64,000 nt of DNA from assembly GCA_003116995.1 (NCBI GenBank), contig BDSL01000174.1, positions 1 to 64,000 on the forward strand. The letters are read 5' to 3'. Below the pieces are notes generated by a model that had not been told where the DNA came from, did not search any database, and saw only the letters and a list, made by a program, of their open reading frames with translations. Shown piece by piece: positions 48,701 through 59,800 of the stretch (positions are counted from its first letter, which is position 1; every line of letters starts with the position of its first letter). Made by a program: the position numbers and the translations under genes. The DNA is from Yamagishiella unicocca. Taxonomy: Eukaryota > Chlorophyta > Chlorophyceae > Chlamydomonadales > Volvocaceae.

Positions 48701-51683
48701 GTAACTGTCCGGGGAAAGAACATGTCAAGGGGGCTCAGGTGGGAACGCCTGATGCCGCTGATGGCACCACTGCCCATGCCGCCGGCACCGCTGACCGACC
48801 CTGCCGTTGACAAATCGCCGCTCCTGCCGCTGCTGCCGCCGCCTCAGGCCGCCGCCTTCTACACGGACTCGTCGCTGCGGGAGGCCAACGCCGGCGGCGT
48901 CGCCACCAGCATCGTGCACTGGGGCAAGGAGATGTCGTACAACAACTACCTGGTGGGGCCGCGCGGACGGCCGCGGGATGGCGGGCGGGTGGATGTGTGT
49001 GTGTGTGTGTGTGGTGTGTATTTGCGCGGGCTCCTGCGCAGCGCCAGCGTACGTGCGGGTCGTTGGCCACTGATCGTTGGTCGTTGGCCGTTGGTATGGA
49101 GGTGAAGGTGGCGGCACACAGCCGTACACCGCGCACACCCTCATCCAGAGTCTCCTGTTCTCCGCCCTTGCAAGCGGCCACCTCCTCCCTCACACGAGGC
49201 TGCAGGAATCGGGTTACTAGTCCGTGCCGACCCGCGACCTATCCGCTCAGTGCCGACCCACGACCCCCCTTGCGCGAAGCTGCCAGGACACCCAACACGA
49301 TCCCTCGAACCAAACCCACCGGAACACTCCCCACCACCACCTGCTCCCTCCCCCCTCCTCCCGTAACCTCCTCCTCCCTCCCTCTCCCCTTCCTCCCTCC
49401 CCTTCCTCCCTCCACTCCAAGGACGCTGACGCCGCGTACCAGTGCTGCTCCGACTACGCCGAGCCCAGCTGCGTCATCGTGAAGCACACCAACCCCTGCG
49501 GCATCGCCTCGCGCGGAGACCTGCGGGAGGCCTACCGCCTGGCCGTCCGCGCCGACCCTATCTCGGCCTTCGGCGGCATCGTGGCCTTCAACCGCCCCGT
49601 AGACGCCGACCTGGCCCGAGAGATCCGCGAGTTCAGGTACGGGGGGTTTGGTGTTGTGAGGAAAGAAAGGATGTATGAGGTGCGGGGGGGGGAGGGGGAA
49701 GCTGGCCGTGTGTGCCGCCAGCTTCGTCTTGGGTCGGGTCGGGTCCTCTTGGGTCGGGGCTCCCTCACAGCAGCAACCACTGGGAGAAGTGGAGTCGCAG
49801 TTCGGAGCGGCGGCGCAGTGCAGCTGGCTGAGGGTCGTGGTTCCGGAGCTGGCGCAGCAGCAGCATCGGGAGCAGGCGGCAGGGCAGCAGCAGGCGCAGC
49901 AGCAGCGCAGCAGCCGCCAGAGCAGCAGTGGTTGCAGCAGGCGGTCTAGAGGTGTGCTTCTGCAGGGGTGTGGGCTTCATGCAGCGGCAACATGGGGTAG
50001 CCGTTGACGCAGGGCTGCCTCCGGCGGCCAGGAGCCAAGTCGCCAGCTAAGGACGCGGGACCGGGGGACCGCGGGGGGTTCGGGCAGAGCCGCGCCCGGC
50101 CACTGGCCTGGCGTCCGTCCCCGCCGCCTGGAACTGCCGCCGCGCTACCTTCCCAGGCCGCAGCAGCAGCCGCACCCGCCCGGACAGTGACACCTCGCCC
50201 TGCCCGCCCCTCTCACCCCTCCCATCCCACCCCTGTCGCTGTCCGACATTTAGTGTCACTATTCGCCATTTAGTTTCACTATTCGCCCTTTTGTTTGTGC
50301 GCTTCGTTTCCTATGTCGTGTCAAACCGGTTATCCTCGCCACCCCTCGCCGCCGCTCCCCTCACCCCCTCAGGTCCCCCCAGGACAACGAGACCAAGATG
50401 TTTTACGAGATCGTCATCGCCCCCGGATACACGCCGGAGGGGCTGGAGGTGCTCAAGGGCAAGTCTAAGAACCTGCGGATCCTGGAGGCCAAGACGCGCT
50501 CCCCCTCGGGGCTGTCTCTGCGCCAGGTGGCGGGCGGCTGGCTGTGGCAGGACGCCGACTCGCTGGCGCCCGAGGGCATCACCTTCACATGCGTCTCGCA
50601 GGCGCAGCCCACCGAGCAGCAGCTGGAGGACCTCAAGTTCGCATGGAGGTGCGGGCGCGAGGGGGCGTGGTGGGGGGGGGTTACAGAAGAGAACCGGCGT
50701 GGTGGGGGGTTACAGAAGAGAGCCGGCATGGTGGGGGGGCGTGGTAGGGGGAAGGAGGTGTCGAAAGGGGGGGAGCGGGGGCGGCGGTGGGGGCGGTTCG
50801 CTTGATTCGGCGCGTAGGAGTGGACCTTTGCTGCCAGTCAAGCACGCTCGGATCGTTTTAGACAGCGCTAGTCCGCCCTATCGTGCCATCCACACGACCT
50901 GGGACACACGCGCTAACCCTGCTGTACCTTCCATCATCGCCAACCAAGTGTATCCCCCGCCCGTCCCGTCCCCGTTCGCGGATTCTCTTATCAAACCCCC
51001 CGTCCCCCCCCAGGGCCGTCAAGCACGTCAAGTCCAACGCCATCACCATCGCCAAGGACGGCCGGCTGCTGGGCATGGGCTCGGGCCAGCCCAACCGGGT
51101 CAACTCGGTGCGCATCGCCATCGAGAAGGCCGCGGGCGAGGTGCAGGTGCGGAGCGGGACCGCGGGCGAGAAGGGGGAGAGAGAGATAAGGCCTGGGGCC
51201 GCCGGGGCTGGGGGGGGGGTACAATAAAAGAACCGGTAACGCGACTGGAGGAATGTAGCGGGTGCATATGGGCGTGTGGGGGCCGTAGGGGGCCCGCAGG
51301 GGGCCGCGCGGACGCCCGGGTGCGCCTGGCTGGGCTGCGAGGAGGTTCACTCAGGGTGACGACCTCGCCTGGTTTTGCCGCCTCCCTCCTGTCCTCTCGT
51401 GTCGGTTGTCGATTCACCGGGTTTACCCCCCTTCCTCCCTAACCTTCTGCTTCTTCTCCTCCTTCCTCCTCCCTACCCACGCACCCACCCCCAGGGCTCC
51501 GTGCTCGCCTCCGATGCCTTCTTCCCCTTCTCTTGGGGTGACTCGGTGGAGATCGCCTGCAAGGCCGGCGTGCAGGCTATCGTTCACCCGGGCGGCTCGC
51601 TCCGAGACCAGGACGCGGTCGACTGCTGCAACAAGTACGGCGTCGTACTGCTCACCACCGGCGTGCGCCACTTCCGCCATTAG
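45742..51683 (+). CDS. purH: bifunctional AICAR transformylase / IMP cyclohydrolase, plastid-type
   Basis: Twelve exons join in frame (606 aa): 45742-45893, 45960-46033, 46103-46170, 46236-46356, 46716-46825, 47219-47467, 47890-48018, 48848-48952, 49422-49636, 50373-50648, 51014-51146, 51495-51683. It catalyses the last two steps of purine synthesis (AICAR to FAICAR to IMP). The first ~70 residues ([15 protein letters not shown] ... SSSMSSK) are Ala/Ser/Arg-rich, like a chloroplast transit peptide. Cyclohydrolase motifs: [56 protein letters not shown]. Transformylase motifs: [25 protein letters not shown], the catalytic [58 protein letters not shown] and the terminal GVRHFRH. Length is normal for the family plus a targeting peptide. 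The exon at 47890 is set by the conserved [11 protein letters not shown]. Confidence 0.96.
46835..46860 (+). repeat. intronic repeat family A, sense copy near donor
   Basis: TAATAACCGGTTACACGACA then TACAGG, starting 10 nt after the PurH donor at 46825. Confidence 0.75.
47476..47580 (+). repeat. family B copies and a family-A-like tail, sense
   Basis: GAGGAAGACCCGTTCCAGG, then GAGGAAGACCCGTGGATGC, then GTTTCGAGGAAGATCGGGG and TAAACGACATAGGG. All fall within about 110 nt of the PurH donor at 47467. Confidence 0.7.
50312..50340 (-). repeat. intronic repeat family A, antisense copy near acceptor
   Basis: The plus strand reads TATGTCGTGTCAAACCGG then TTATCCTCGCC. It lies 32 nt before the PurH acceptor at 50372. 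Confidence 0.75.
51218..51270 (+). repeat. intronic repeat family A, sense copy
   Basis: GTACAATAAAAGAACCGG, then TAACGCGACTGGAGGAATG and TAGCGGGTGCATA, about 70 nt after the PurH donor at 51146. It matches 5170-5209. Confidence 0.75.
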
Positions 51684-54600
51684 GCGTCGGGCGTGGCCAG
51701 GGCCCGCGGCGGCGGCGACGAGGATGCGCGCACCATCGGTAGCGCCGGCGGCCGAAGCACTGCAGAAGTGGTGGGAGCCCGCTCGGGTGCGCCAGGATGG
51801 TGGTCGACGACGTGCGGTCGGTTCGGTGCCCACCTCTTTCTAAACTGATGGGGTGTGGGTTGACCTTTGGTGGTGACGTGTGGAAGGCGCGTGCGGCTCG
51901 TGGGGAGTAGCGCGGAGGGGGGGGGTAAAGTTATTGACCTTGACACGGCTGCGACATGGAGCAAGACAGTGCATAGAAAGAACACGACTCGCATGGTTCC
52001 TGACGCTCGGCGATGCTGACGTTGGGTGCTAATGCTGACGCTGGGTGCTGATGCTGACGCTCCTCGATGCTGATGCCGATGCTGACGCTGGTGCTGATGA
52101 TTTCTCTCTGGGTGCATGCGTGGGGCCGCAGCCGCACCCCGCCCTGCAGTGGCGGAGGCAGAGGCGCAGGCGACGCTGCTCCGATGGTTCCAGTGGCAAT
52201 ACAGGGCCCCGGGAGCGGGTTCGTACATGGCAGGGCCTGCAGCGCTGCTCACGAGGCGGCGGCGGTGGCAGCTGGGGATTGCAGCAGTATTCTTTACCCC
52301 GGCTACAACACCTGTGCCGCAGCATGCACAGGAGCTGCGGCAGCAGGGCGGGGCCGTGTTTGCCGCGTTGTCGGTTAGTACGGTAATGGTGACGCGCTGT
52401 GATGCGTTTTTTAGGTAGTCCAGGGGGGGTTCGAGACGGGTTCGAGCAGCTTGCGGGCGTGGGGCTGTAGTTTACCGGTAGACAGGGGCGGGGATGGAGA
52501 GCGAGCGTCACCTCCTTCTCCCTCCGTGCCCGCGTGATCGTTCGTCTTAGTCAGTGATCCAGGGAGGGGAAGGCGAGGGGACGCGGATGTGCACGCCCAG
52601 TGGGGCGCTGGCTGTTGCGGCTCCCTGCGCTCCGGATTCCTTTGTCCAGAGGGACCAGGGGTGTATCAGGGAGGCTCCAGGGAGGGGAGATTGCGTGGAG
52701 CGCGAAGATGAAGCTCCATTCGCCCCGCACATAATGAGCAGGTCGTGGCTCGAAGGCACGAGCGAGGCCGTAGGTGCCCTGCCCCATGTGCTGCAATTCG
52801 TTTGCAAGCACCTCTGGAGGATGTGGTGTTGGTACTGCTGTGGCGGCGGCTGCCCGCTGGCCGCACTGGTCGGTCGTGGTTGTTGGTTTCTTGGGGTCGT
52901 TTTTCCATCTCGCTCCGTTGGCCCTCGGCGGCGGCGTCCAGAGACGCGTGGAGGAGGCTTGGAGGGCTGTGTGCGTGTGTGTGTGTGTGTGTGCGCGGCG
53001 AGGGTGCTGTAGTGGCGCCGAAGGTCGTGAGATGCGATGCCCTGTAACCAACTTCCAGTGATACGACCAGTTTCTGCACGTACCAGGACGACGATCTGCA
53101 CCGTACTACAACCATGTGCTGCGGCACGTGCTGCGCCCGTCAAGGCCCGCCTCGAAAAAGTATGCAGAGAAGCTCCAACGACCGGAAATAGCCGAAAGGT
53201 TGTGTAGCAAGGTCACCTTTTTCAAAAGAGTCCGGAAAGGGCGCGAAAGCAGTAATTCGGGGATGGGTTTAGGGCGTATGTCTCTGCCCGCCAAAATGCG
53301 TGGGTTATTATTACATAAGGTTTGTGACACTGGCATCTTGGAGTCGCATCTCTCCGCAAACGCAATGACACCTTGCGCATGCCAGTGGTGTCATGAGGGC
53401 CGTCGCGCTTGTTTGGAGGCGATGCAGTGCGTTTAATCGTGATCTCAGAAAGGGTTTGGGTTTCTGCGACGAATATGTACCGTCATGTGTCATGCCAGAG
53501 CAGCCGGAGTGGCCCTGAATGGCCAAGTAGCTACCCTGGTGTCTATGGCCGAAGCCATCTCGCCCAGGCTCTGGCGCAGACAGCGCCAGGGGACCTGCCC
53601 AGATCGGGGTTGGTACTTGCGTCCTCGGGAATTTGCGCATGGGCAAGTTTTGGGTTGAGCTGTCCCACGGCTTAACTTGGAATCAAGCACAACCAAGTCG
53701 GGCCTTGATTGTCCTCTCCTTTGTGCGCATCTGAGGACAGTCGGATGTCCGCAGGTGACGTAACGATTTTGATGTTGATGCCACCAGCGTCACGATGCAG
53801 GAGTCCAGCGCGTCCATCAGGTCCATCTGGTTCTTTCTCAAGGCAGGATAATTCATCGCCATTCGTTTATATTGCTTCAGAGACCAGCTCCGCCTGAGGC
53901 TCACATACACTTCTTCCGATTACCTGGATCCTCTTTTGTTGCACGAGGTGTCGAGGTCTGAGACAGATGGACGCCAACATTTTCAAAAATCCCAGCTTCA
54001 AGCTTAGTGATGGCCACCGGCAAGCTTAGTGATGGCCACCGCATTGTCGCGCAACAAATGCGATGTGCACACATTGAGGCCATATTTGCAGCACTGTAAA
54101 CTAAAGGACAGATTGACATTCAATTGATGCTACCATCAACAGCGTTTGCTGCGTTGCCAAAAGAAGAAGAGAGCGACGCGCCGCACGTAAACTACATGCT
54201 TTGCTTGGCATAGGAAGTGTTATTTCCATCAAACTCTGAAGTTAAAAGCAATGGGCCTTGCGCGCAGGGCTATGGGAACGTACCGAGTAAGCGAATCCAT
54301 GATCCGTGATTCATAAACGAAGAGGGAACAGCCACCACGAGACCGCTGTTAAACTGCGGCTTGCTTATCTAATGCCGCACTTAAGGCATGCAACTGAGAA
54401 GCAAAGAGACAAAGGAGGTCCGGAATTACCCAACAACTGAACTTCCCCTTGGAATCCATATTGCGCTTCGCGTGCCCCATCGTGCCAACACTGTCTAATC
54501 ACTTTGAACGCCCAATGTGGTATTTTCTGCTGTACAGCGACTTCATTGAACGAGGCGCATGAAACTCATTCGATTGGCAGGACGGGTCCGTCCTGCCAAA

Positions 54601-56382
54601 CGGTGATCCGCGCACACGCGAATCCCTCGCTCTGCACGATGCTTCCAATGACGTGGCTGCCACTATCCCGCTGGCAGGGCCTCCACTTTTACTCTACTGG
54701 TATCACGACAGCATTAGACAGCGTGGGCGTAGTGGACGGGTCCGCGTCGTCCCGCCAGGCCTCATTGCAGCGCTGGGTACGTCGGCGCGGCGCCGCAAAG
54801 GCCAGCAGCTGCCGAACGTGCATGCCGCCGCCTACTCGTAGCGGTGGTGGACGACCTGGCGGTGCGACAGCAGTATTGCAGCCCCGCACGGAACTGCTGC
54901 CGTACTGCAACTGGGAATCTAGGAAGTGGATACATTGGAAGGTGCGCGTCGCACTTGCCTGAATGCAGCCGAGTGCTTCGCAGCGCTAATAAACAATAAC
55001 AAATATATATGTTTCCTCGTACTTGCATGCCCAACCGGACTCGATGGAACGCACTGCGTTTGCGCCGCCGTGTGAGGGTTTGTCTCTCGGCCAGCATGTA
55101 GCGCAGATCATCCCGGGTTGCTGCTTGCGCACCACCCACAGGGCGTAGCTACCGTAATTGCACCCATCAGACATGTCGGCTAGCCAGACCCACATTGCCA
55201 CCATCATGCTTTTTAATGCTGGGCCACCGCTCATCCCGCAAAGTTAGGCGTTTCGTTTTGAAGAAGTGAAGGTTAGGGGGCGGGTCGTGGGGATCGCGGA
55301 GCTGCCGCCCCGCTCCCCCACGATCCTCCCCTCTTTTGTTGCGGCGTCAATAGGGGAATGATCGGGGAAAGGTATAATACAAAAAACCAAAAGTCTGAAA
55401 TGTTCCTGACGCGATATGTGCGCGAAATGAATAGTGCGACGGGAGTATGCCCTAAGAGCGCAAAGTTAGCGCCGAATAAAGTACTAAAAAAACAACAATC
55501 TTTATGCGAAAGGCATGCACATACCATGGGAGTGGCCAGTTCACATGGTAGCACGCAACTTTGGCAGAGAGAGGTGCATGGACACAAGAAGCAGCCCAGA
55601 AATGGCATGCTGAAGACTCCCAGAACCACCCTTACTGAGGTTTCGAGTGTCACCCCGTGAAGTAGATGCGCCAGCAGCAGAACCATGTGCACCCACTGGG
55701 GCCATGATCGCTGCCGTCGCCACCACCATCATCAGCAGCATCCCGTTTAGCATACTTACGCTTTGGCTTGCAACCCCAGGGCCCCCTTTTTTTTCCCGGC
55801 GGCAGTTCAATACGAATCAACCACAGTGGTTGCCTGGTGGCGTGTAAGGCGCTGGATGACAGCATCTGAAAGGTCGGGTTTAAGGGTTTTTTAGCAAGGT
55901 CTTCTGGATGTCAGAAGCTGTATTTAGGGTTTCTAGCGGCATGGCCAACGTTGAAAGAGACGAACAAGATATATAAGACGAGGATAGCAATAGCAGGCGA
56001 CAGGATTGAACGACGTGGCCGTGGCGTTGACCGCGGACCGTATCGACGTGAGGCAGAACCAGAACCACGACGAACAGCGTGCGGGCACGCGGGTGGGCGC
56101 ACCATCGCACCGGGAATCCATGACCTCGTGTTGTACGGCACACGATGGCCCATCCATCCAGCATGACACTGGCAAGAAACTGGCAAGCAAAGCTGCTTAC
56201 CAGTTTGTGATGCTAAGCGGTGACACTTTATTTGCGTACCCCCTTGTGCGGTGTGCGTGCATCCCGCACATGTCCAACTAACCGCCTGCTTGTGCAGCCA
56301 ACCAAACGCCCTTGCGGCGCGTCTGCACATATAAATACACCTGCCCTCCATCAAGTATCTCACCAGTTTCCTTGCTTTCCTT
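51684..56382. other. intergenic, no certain gene
   Basis: Contains a degenerate GATGCTGACGCTGGGTGC repeat (52012-52100) and a GT microsatellite (52972-52993). A 22-bp direct duplication sits at 54000-54043 (GGTGGCCATCACTAAGCTTG). A GC hairpin at 55289-55325 has arms TCGTGGGG...GAGC and GCTC...CCCCACGA. A minus-strand stretch at 53870-53760 (RMAMNYPALRKNQMDLMDAL) looks protein-like but has no recognised family. The first TGTAA downstream of PurH that I noticed is at 53043, which is far. Confidence 0.45.
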
Positions 56383-56462
56383 GTCTCTTTCAGTGTCAGG
56401 CGATGCGCCCGATGGCCCTACCCTTTAATAAGGTCTGAAGCCCACTGTAACAATTACAACAA
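56383..56462 (+). repeat. dispersed repeat family D copy
   Basis: CTCTTTCAGTGTCAGGCGAT, then GCGCCCGATGGCCCTACCC, ending CCACTGTAACAATTACAAC. It lies about 400 nt beyond the stop of the minus-strand U-box gene and contains TTACA (56454-56458), that is TGTAA in the gene sense. Confidence 0.8.
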
Positions 56463-56862
56463 CCAGTAGTGACACCATACACGGTACCCGTGCTTGCTTC
56501 CATGGCCTGTAGCGCGGTCACCTGCGTCATTGCACCGCAGCAGCGTACCCACTCTGCCTACCCTGCTCGATGGCTCTGTCGTGGTTCGTGGTGGCTGCCT
56601 GCCACGCGCGCGCTGCTCGGTCCCATATCATGTGCCACGATAGATGCAGTCGAGAGACGACACCAGCGCTCGCTCGCCCACTCCCGTAGTTCACAAGGTG
56701 GTGAAGTGATGAGAGCATACAAGGCAGCGGGGGGGCCCCTCAGTCCCCCACCCCGCCCCCCGCCCCTCTTAACACACGCACGCTATGGCCACGCCCAGCG
56801 AAGCGAGTATGTATCATCATCACGGCACCTACTGCGCACGCGTCCGTCCTTCCTTCCAGCTC

Positions 56863-59800
56863 CTATGTTGTGCAATCGACAAGGCGTCCATCCTCGCCCA
56901 CCCGCTTGCCGATCAGCTCCACACACGCGTGGCAGGGGCAGCCGATGCTGGGGCCGCACTGCTCATCGCAACTCCCGCACCTGCACTGCCCCAGGATGGC
57001 ACCGCAGTAAAACAGCTTACGAGCCTCCTTGCCTGTGTCGCCACCATTATGGTGGCCAGGCTTGCCCGGGAAAGCTGCGCGGCCATCTCGGTTCATCTTG
57101 ATGCCCTGCCACTTGTCCGCCGCTAGCTTGCCGGGCAGCGGCCGCAGGGCTGGCCTATCGTACCACCAATGGGTGAAATCCTGTGGATTATACACCTGCA
57201 TTGCGTTGAATCATCGAGGGGCAGGCACGTACGATACGATCGTACATAGGTTGGGTCCAACCGCGTGTGAGAGGTGACGTTTATTTTGACAGCAACCTTT
57301 CGTCCGTGGCGGCAAAGGAGGTGGACTCGCGTATTTAACTGCCCGCGCAGCCGCACACCTGGGAAGCTGTATGTACCGGTATCTGGCTGCATGCAGTTGG
57401 TCGTAGGTGGGCGGAAGTAGGGTGAAAGCTCTAGCGCACGACATGACCCCTTCCCTCCGGTCTAACGATACAGTGCTATTCCAGCAGTTGCTTCATTATT
57501 ACGTGCGCGAAACGTGGGCGACCTACATGGTAACGAACGCCTGAAGCTCCTCTTACGATGCCCACTTCGGCGGGCTTCAAGGAGCCTTTCTCGGCGTCAC
57601 CGAAGCGCGTGTAGTCGGGAGCGAGCATCACCGGGGTGCCGGGAAGGAGCCAGCCGCTGTCACCAGCGGACTCGTAGCTGGACACCTGCGAGTGTGGTGG
57701 GTGGGTGGGTGTCGCTAAGCGAGAGCGAACGAGCGCCCAATAAATAGACGAATTTAGTATTACTAGGCGCACGGGTCTGTTGTACCGTGATGCCCTGCGC
57801 GATATGACACGGTGCCCATCTACCTGCTGCGTAGGTACAGAATTTAATAGCTATCATACAAAAAAGGTTCTCAAACGCTGCAAAGGCCTACATTAGCATG
57901 CAGAGTACTGTATGGCGGCCGTCAACCATCCCACGTCTGAAAAGAAGCGTGGGGTCCGACGACTACAACCCTAGAGCCATGCGACCCAAACGGGGAAGTC
58001 ACATTGTAAGGACTGCGGATGTCGGCAGACCTGCCAGCAGGGCTGGCCCACGCCTGCCACCAACAAAATCACTTGCGGCGCGTACAGGGGCATGCGCTAA
58101 ACCCGCCTCTACCCTGTCGCCACACCTCCGTATTAGGAAACGGCATTCGTACAATACTCAAGGACCCAGTAAAAAAGATACAGTTATGGGTAGGAAAACT
58201 CCTGAAAGGAAAGCTGGGATCCTCCGCAATGGGTGCCTTGGGGCTTGGCTGGAATTGAAGCTGATGCACCATTTCCAGAAGGTCAATACAGCACAACGAA
58301 GTACCGGTATATATTTTAAACTTCATCTGATTACGGTTTGCAGACGCGTAGGTTCAATAAATACGGCAATGCCGATCCTTGAAGGCCCGAACCTGAGCAA
58401 CAGGGCGGAACATTTCCCGCCAACGTGGACCTGGACGGACACCACCTTGCCCTAATTAGCAGACCGTATAGTGAGTATTGATCTCGTCCGAGCCACGCCT
58501 GATCACCAGAAGCAACGCTTACTGATCATCCTGCTTACTTCATCCCATCACATGGTCCCCAGCCGTTCACTCGTCCGACCCACCTGCAGATCGCACCACG
58601 TGCCGGAGGAGGCCCGGCCCACCCGGTATCGGTCGCTGCCTTCGGTGGCTGCGGACCAGTCCACCTGCCACCACACGCCTTCATCCGTGCATCCGTTGGG
58701 CCGTACCAGCACGCCCACGCCGCCGTACCCGTCCAGCGAGGACCACTTCCAGTCCCTGCCGCGGACCACCTTGAGCCCCGCCTGAGCGTTGAAGACGGTG
58801 ACGGGCTCCCCGGGGCGCGCGCAGTAGTTGAGGGTGAAGCCTTTCTCCGTCGACGCGCCGTAGGCAGTAAGCTTGTGGTCGGGCCATAGTACGCGGACGA
58901 CGCCTGAAACGATCGGACAGGAGGAAGTGGCAGCAGGCTTATAAGTATGCGATAGCAGTCAGGCGAAGGGCTCGATGCGTAAGATAAAGTGACGCGCTCT
59001 GCACACGGGAGCCTATTTGTGTATCTGGCTGATACGGATGGCCGGCGGCGCGCGCGCGGCCCCGGGCCAGCAGTCAAGTAACAGAGCGCTAACGAAATGT
59101 TTTCCAGAAAAGACAGCAGGTGTTATTCGTATTAAACCACCTTATGTATGCAATAGTGTCAACGATGGCTGCGCATTAAGCACGTACGCCTCCATACCTG
59201 GCCCATGCTGTTAAAGCTTTGCACGAAGCAGGTGCATGGTAACTGTTTGTTCGTGTGTGTGGCAGGACGGGACCGCACGGGTCTGCCGCGCCCCCATCCG
59301 GAGACTCACTCGATTTCGTGTCCATCTGCACGCTTCCTTTGACATGCCTGCCGTCATCATGCTGCCGCAGTCTTCTCCACAGGCCATCCACCACGGCGGA
59401 CCCAGGGGCCATTTCATCTTCGTCCACCACTGGCGCCCCACTCGACGGGTCAACCTTGAGGTGCTCCAGCTCGAACTTGTTGTCGGCTCCCGTGTGGTAG
59501 GTGCCCTCCCCACCGTTGGCCCAATACACCAGCCACTGAAGGCCCATGATGGACTCGGCCAGCATCCCAACCTGCGGTCACATAAACAACCGTCCCCATG
59601 GCTTCCATGTAAATGGATGCCGGTACAACCCTCCCAAACATGTAATGGTGGATGAGATGCTACGTACGTCACCAGTGGCCTACCCTACCTTGTAGGCCGA
59701 CCTTGCGCAAGTGGCCTTACTACGCAAAGCTGCAGCCCCGTCCCACAGCATTACCCTAACCTCCCTTTGGCGTACACTGCACACCAGTAACTACCGTCTC

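Noticed and set aside
55273..55692. 139-codon Cys/Phe-rich minus-strand frame that looks like a membrane protein
   Set aside because: It runs through an AT-rich stretch and a GC hairpin, lacks splice context and family motifs, and its C-terminal part is repeat-like.
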